From contig OY757013.1 in assembly GCA_963580285.1 (NCBI GenBank), positions 138,510,521-138,574,520 on the forward strand: 64,000 bases of DNA. Direction: 5' to 3'. Origin of the DNA: Lucinisca nassula. Its lineage: Eukaryota > Mollusca > Bivalvia > Lucinida > Lucinidae. Below are positions 63,191 through 64,000 of the stretch, one piece after another. Each line of letters starts with the position of its first letter. Within the stretch, counting starts at the first letter, position 1. A program made the translations under genes and the position numbers. A model generated the notes under the pieces. The model worked only from the letters and a program-made list of their open reading frames with translations, had not been told where the DNA came from and did no database searches.

Positions 63191-63637
63191 GGTAGCTTTG
63201 CACTAAATACTGGGGTACTGGCTTTTATCACTTTGGGACAGAGCTTTTAGTTGCAGTCTAAATACCAGACAGGCTTCCATTGGATAAATATCTCATGTTT
63301 CATTTCAATGTGAGAAAAGGATGATTATAAGGAAATGAAATGATGTGTGTTTTATAATTATATCTGCAAGCTCAAAGAAATTGTTGCTGATTTTATAGTG
63401 TCACCTCTCATTTAAAAAGCCGGCTTGTATTCACTGCGAATCTGCATGTAAACAAACATGGCGGACCATAACTTGAAAAGGAGACGGGCTACATGTGGAT
63501 TTTTTCTCATCAACTTGTTGAGCTAGGATGGCTCTATAAATAAGTAAGGTTTGAAAAGTTTTGTATGTGTAGTTTTTGTGGGAGCATGTAAAAGGTTACT
63601 ATTGTCGCCTATGGAAAATATTTAGTGGTAAGCTCCC
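63191..63637 (-). mobile_element. Solo 447-bp module of the composite element
   Basis: Reverse of 54446-54892 at exactly the same length, inserted in the 170-bp array with TA on both sides. It proves the module moves on its own. Confidence 0.88.
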
Positions 63638-63840
63638 TAAAGTATTAACTTTCATATGGAGTATCTAATCTCCTGGGTCAAGCCCCTGGGTGGGGCTTGG
63701 GGTCAATAATTAGGACTTACACATTTTGATTACATCCAAGTTTTGTGTTAATTGTTTCGGTTAAAACAATATTTATTAGAATAAATTCACATGTATACAT
63801 CGCATAATAGTATATGGTACAGGTTTCATTATACTCCTTG

Positions 63841-63978
<138 letters not shown>

Positions 63979-64000
63979 TTTGTTGCTCATTATTAGTTAG

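Larger units (their letters stand above)
61320..63750 (+). repeat. ~170-bp tandem array, about 9-10 units, interrupted twice
   Basis: The phrase ACGTCAAAGTTTTG recurs at about 61420, 61590, 61760, 61930, 62099, 62273, 62447, 62626 and 63098, with TTGATTGCTCATATCTCTG and CCTTTCATATGGAATATC between. It is interrupted by an S1 SINE (62657-62957) and by the 447-bp module (63191-63637). The first unit is preceded by a run of CGTT repeats (61340-61385). Confidence 0.93.

Overview
The window is animal nuclear DNA and most likely from a bivalve mollusc. The reasons are: a secreted coiled-coil first exon of the kind found in bivalve C1q-domain proteins; tandem-repeat-containing 'pearl'-type elements ending in GACA/GACG runs and TATG...CATA hairpins; LINEs of the I-like and CR1-like groups; short tRNA-derived SINEs; long GA, GT, CA and TA microsatellites; and many poly-C/poly-G tracts. 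The species cannot be fixed from the sequence alone. I see almost no host coding sequence: one exon (2035-2350, minus) and possibly one intact single-exon SGNH-hydrolase-like gene (11056-11589, minus). Nearly everything else is mobile DNA, often nested, and mostly decayed. || Layout: 1-1650 holds two broken mariner transposase pieces around a palindromic MITE. 1.9-2.5 kb is the coiled-coil exon with its TATA box. 2.5-13.7 kb is a mosaic of MITEs, three SINE families, a ~340-bp satellite, a small segmental repeat and a foldback-like element. 13.7-21 kb is a family I do not recognise: a 3.3-kb insertion with inverted ends carrying a proline-rich 285-residue ORF, telomere-like repeats, and an inverted partial copy of the same modules. 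21.2-25.5 kb is LINE A, one long frame with a few stops. 25.6-29.4 kb holds degenerate MITEs, a SINE, two SGNH-domain pseudogenes back to back, and a 183-bp tandem repeat with a conserved foldable motif. 29.6-34.4 kb (LINE B), 34.4-42.1 kb (LINE C, split by a 3.25-kb tandem-repeat element and by a SINE) and 46.5-51.2 kb (LINE D) are three related gag + endonuclease + RT + RNase H retrotransposons, all on the minus strand. 42-46.5 kb has a near-identical 103-bp array, a split MITE and a second copy of the 13.7-18 kb modules that lacks the 3.3-kb insertion. 51-57 kb has hairpins, SINEs and a composite TTAA-flanked element. 57.1-60.6 kb has two LINE 3' ends, one inserted in the loop of a MITE palindrome. 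60.6-64 kb has MITE, foldback-like and ~170-bp tandem arrays and a TA microsatellite. || The most interesting connection is that the 3.3-kb element at 14331-17653 and the commonest MITE family share end sequences. Most MITE copies appear to make a target duplication of only one base. The larger element may therefore be a relative of the MITE source, and its proline-rich ORF matches no family I know.
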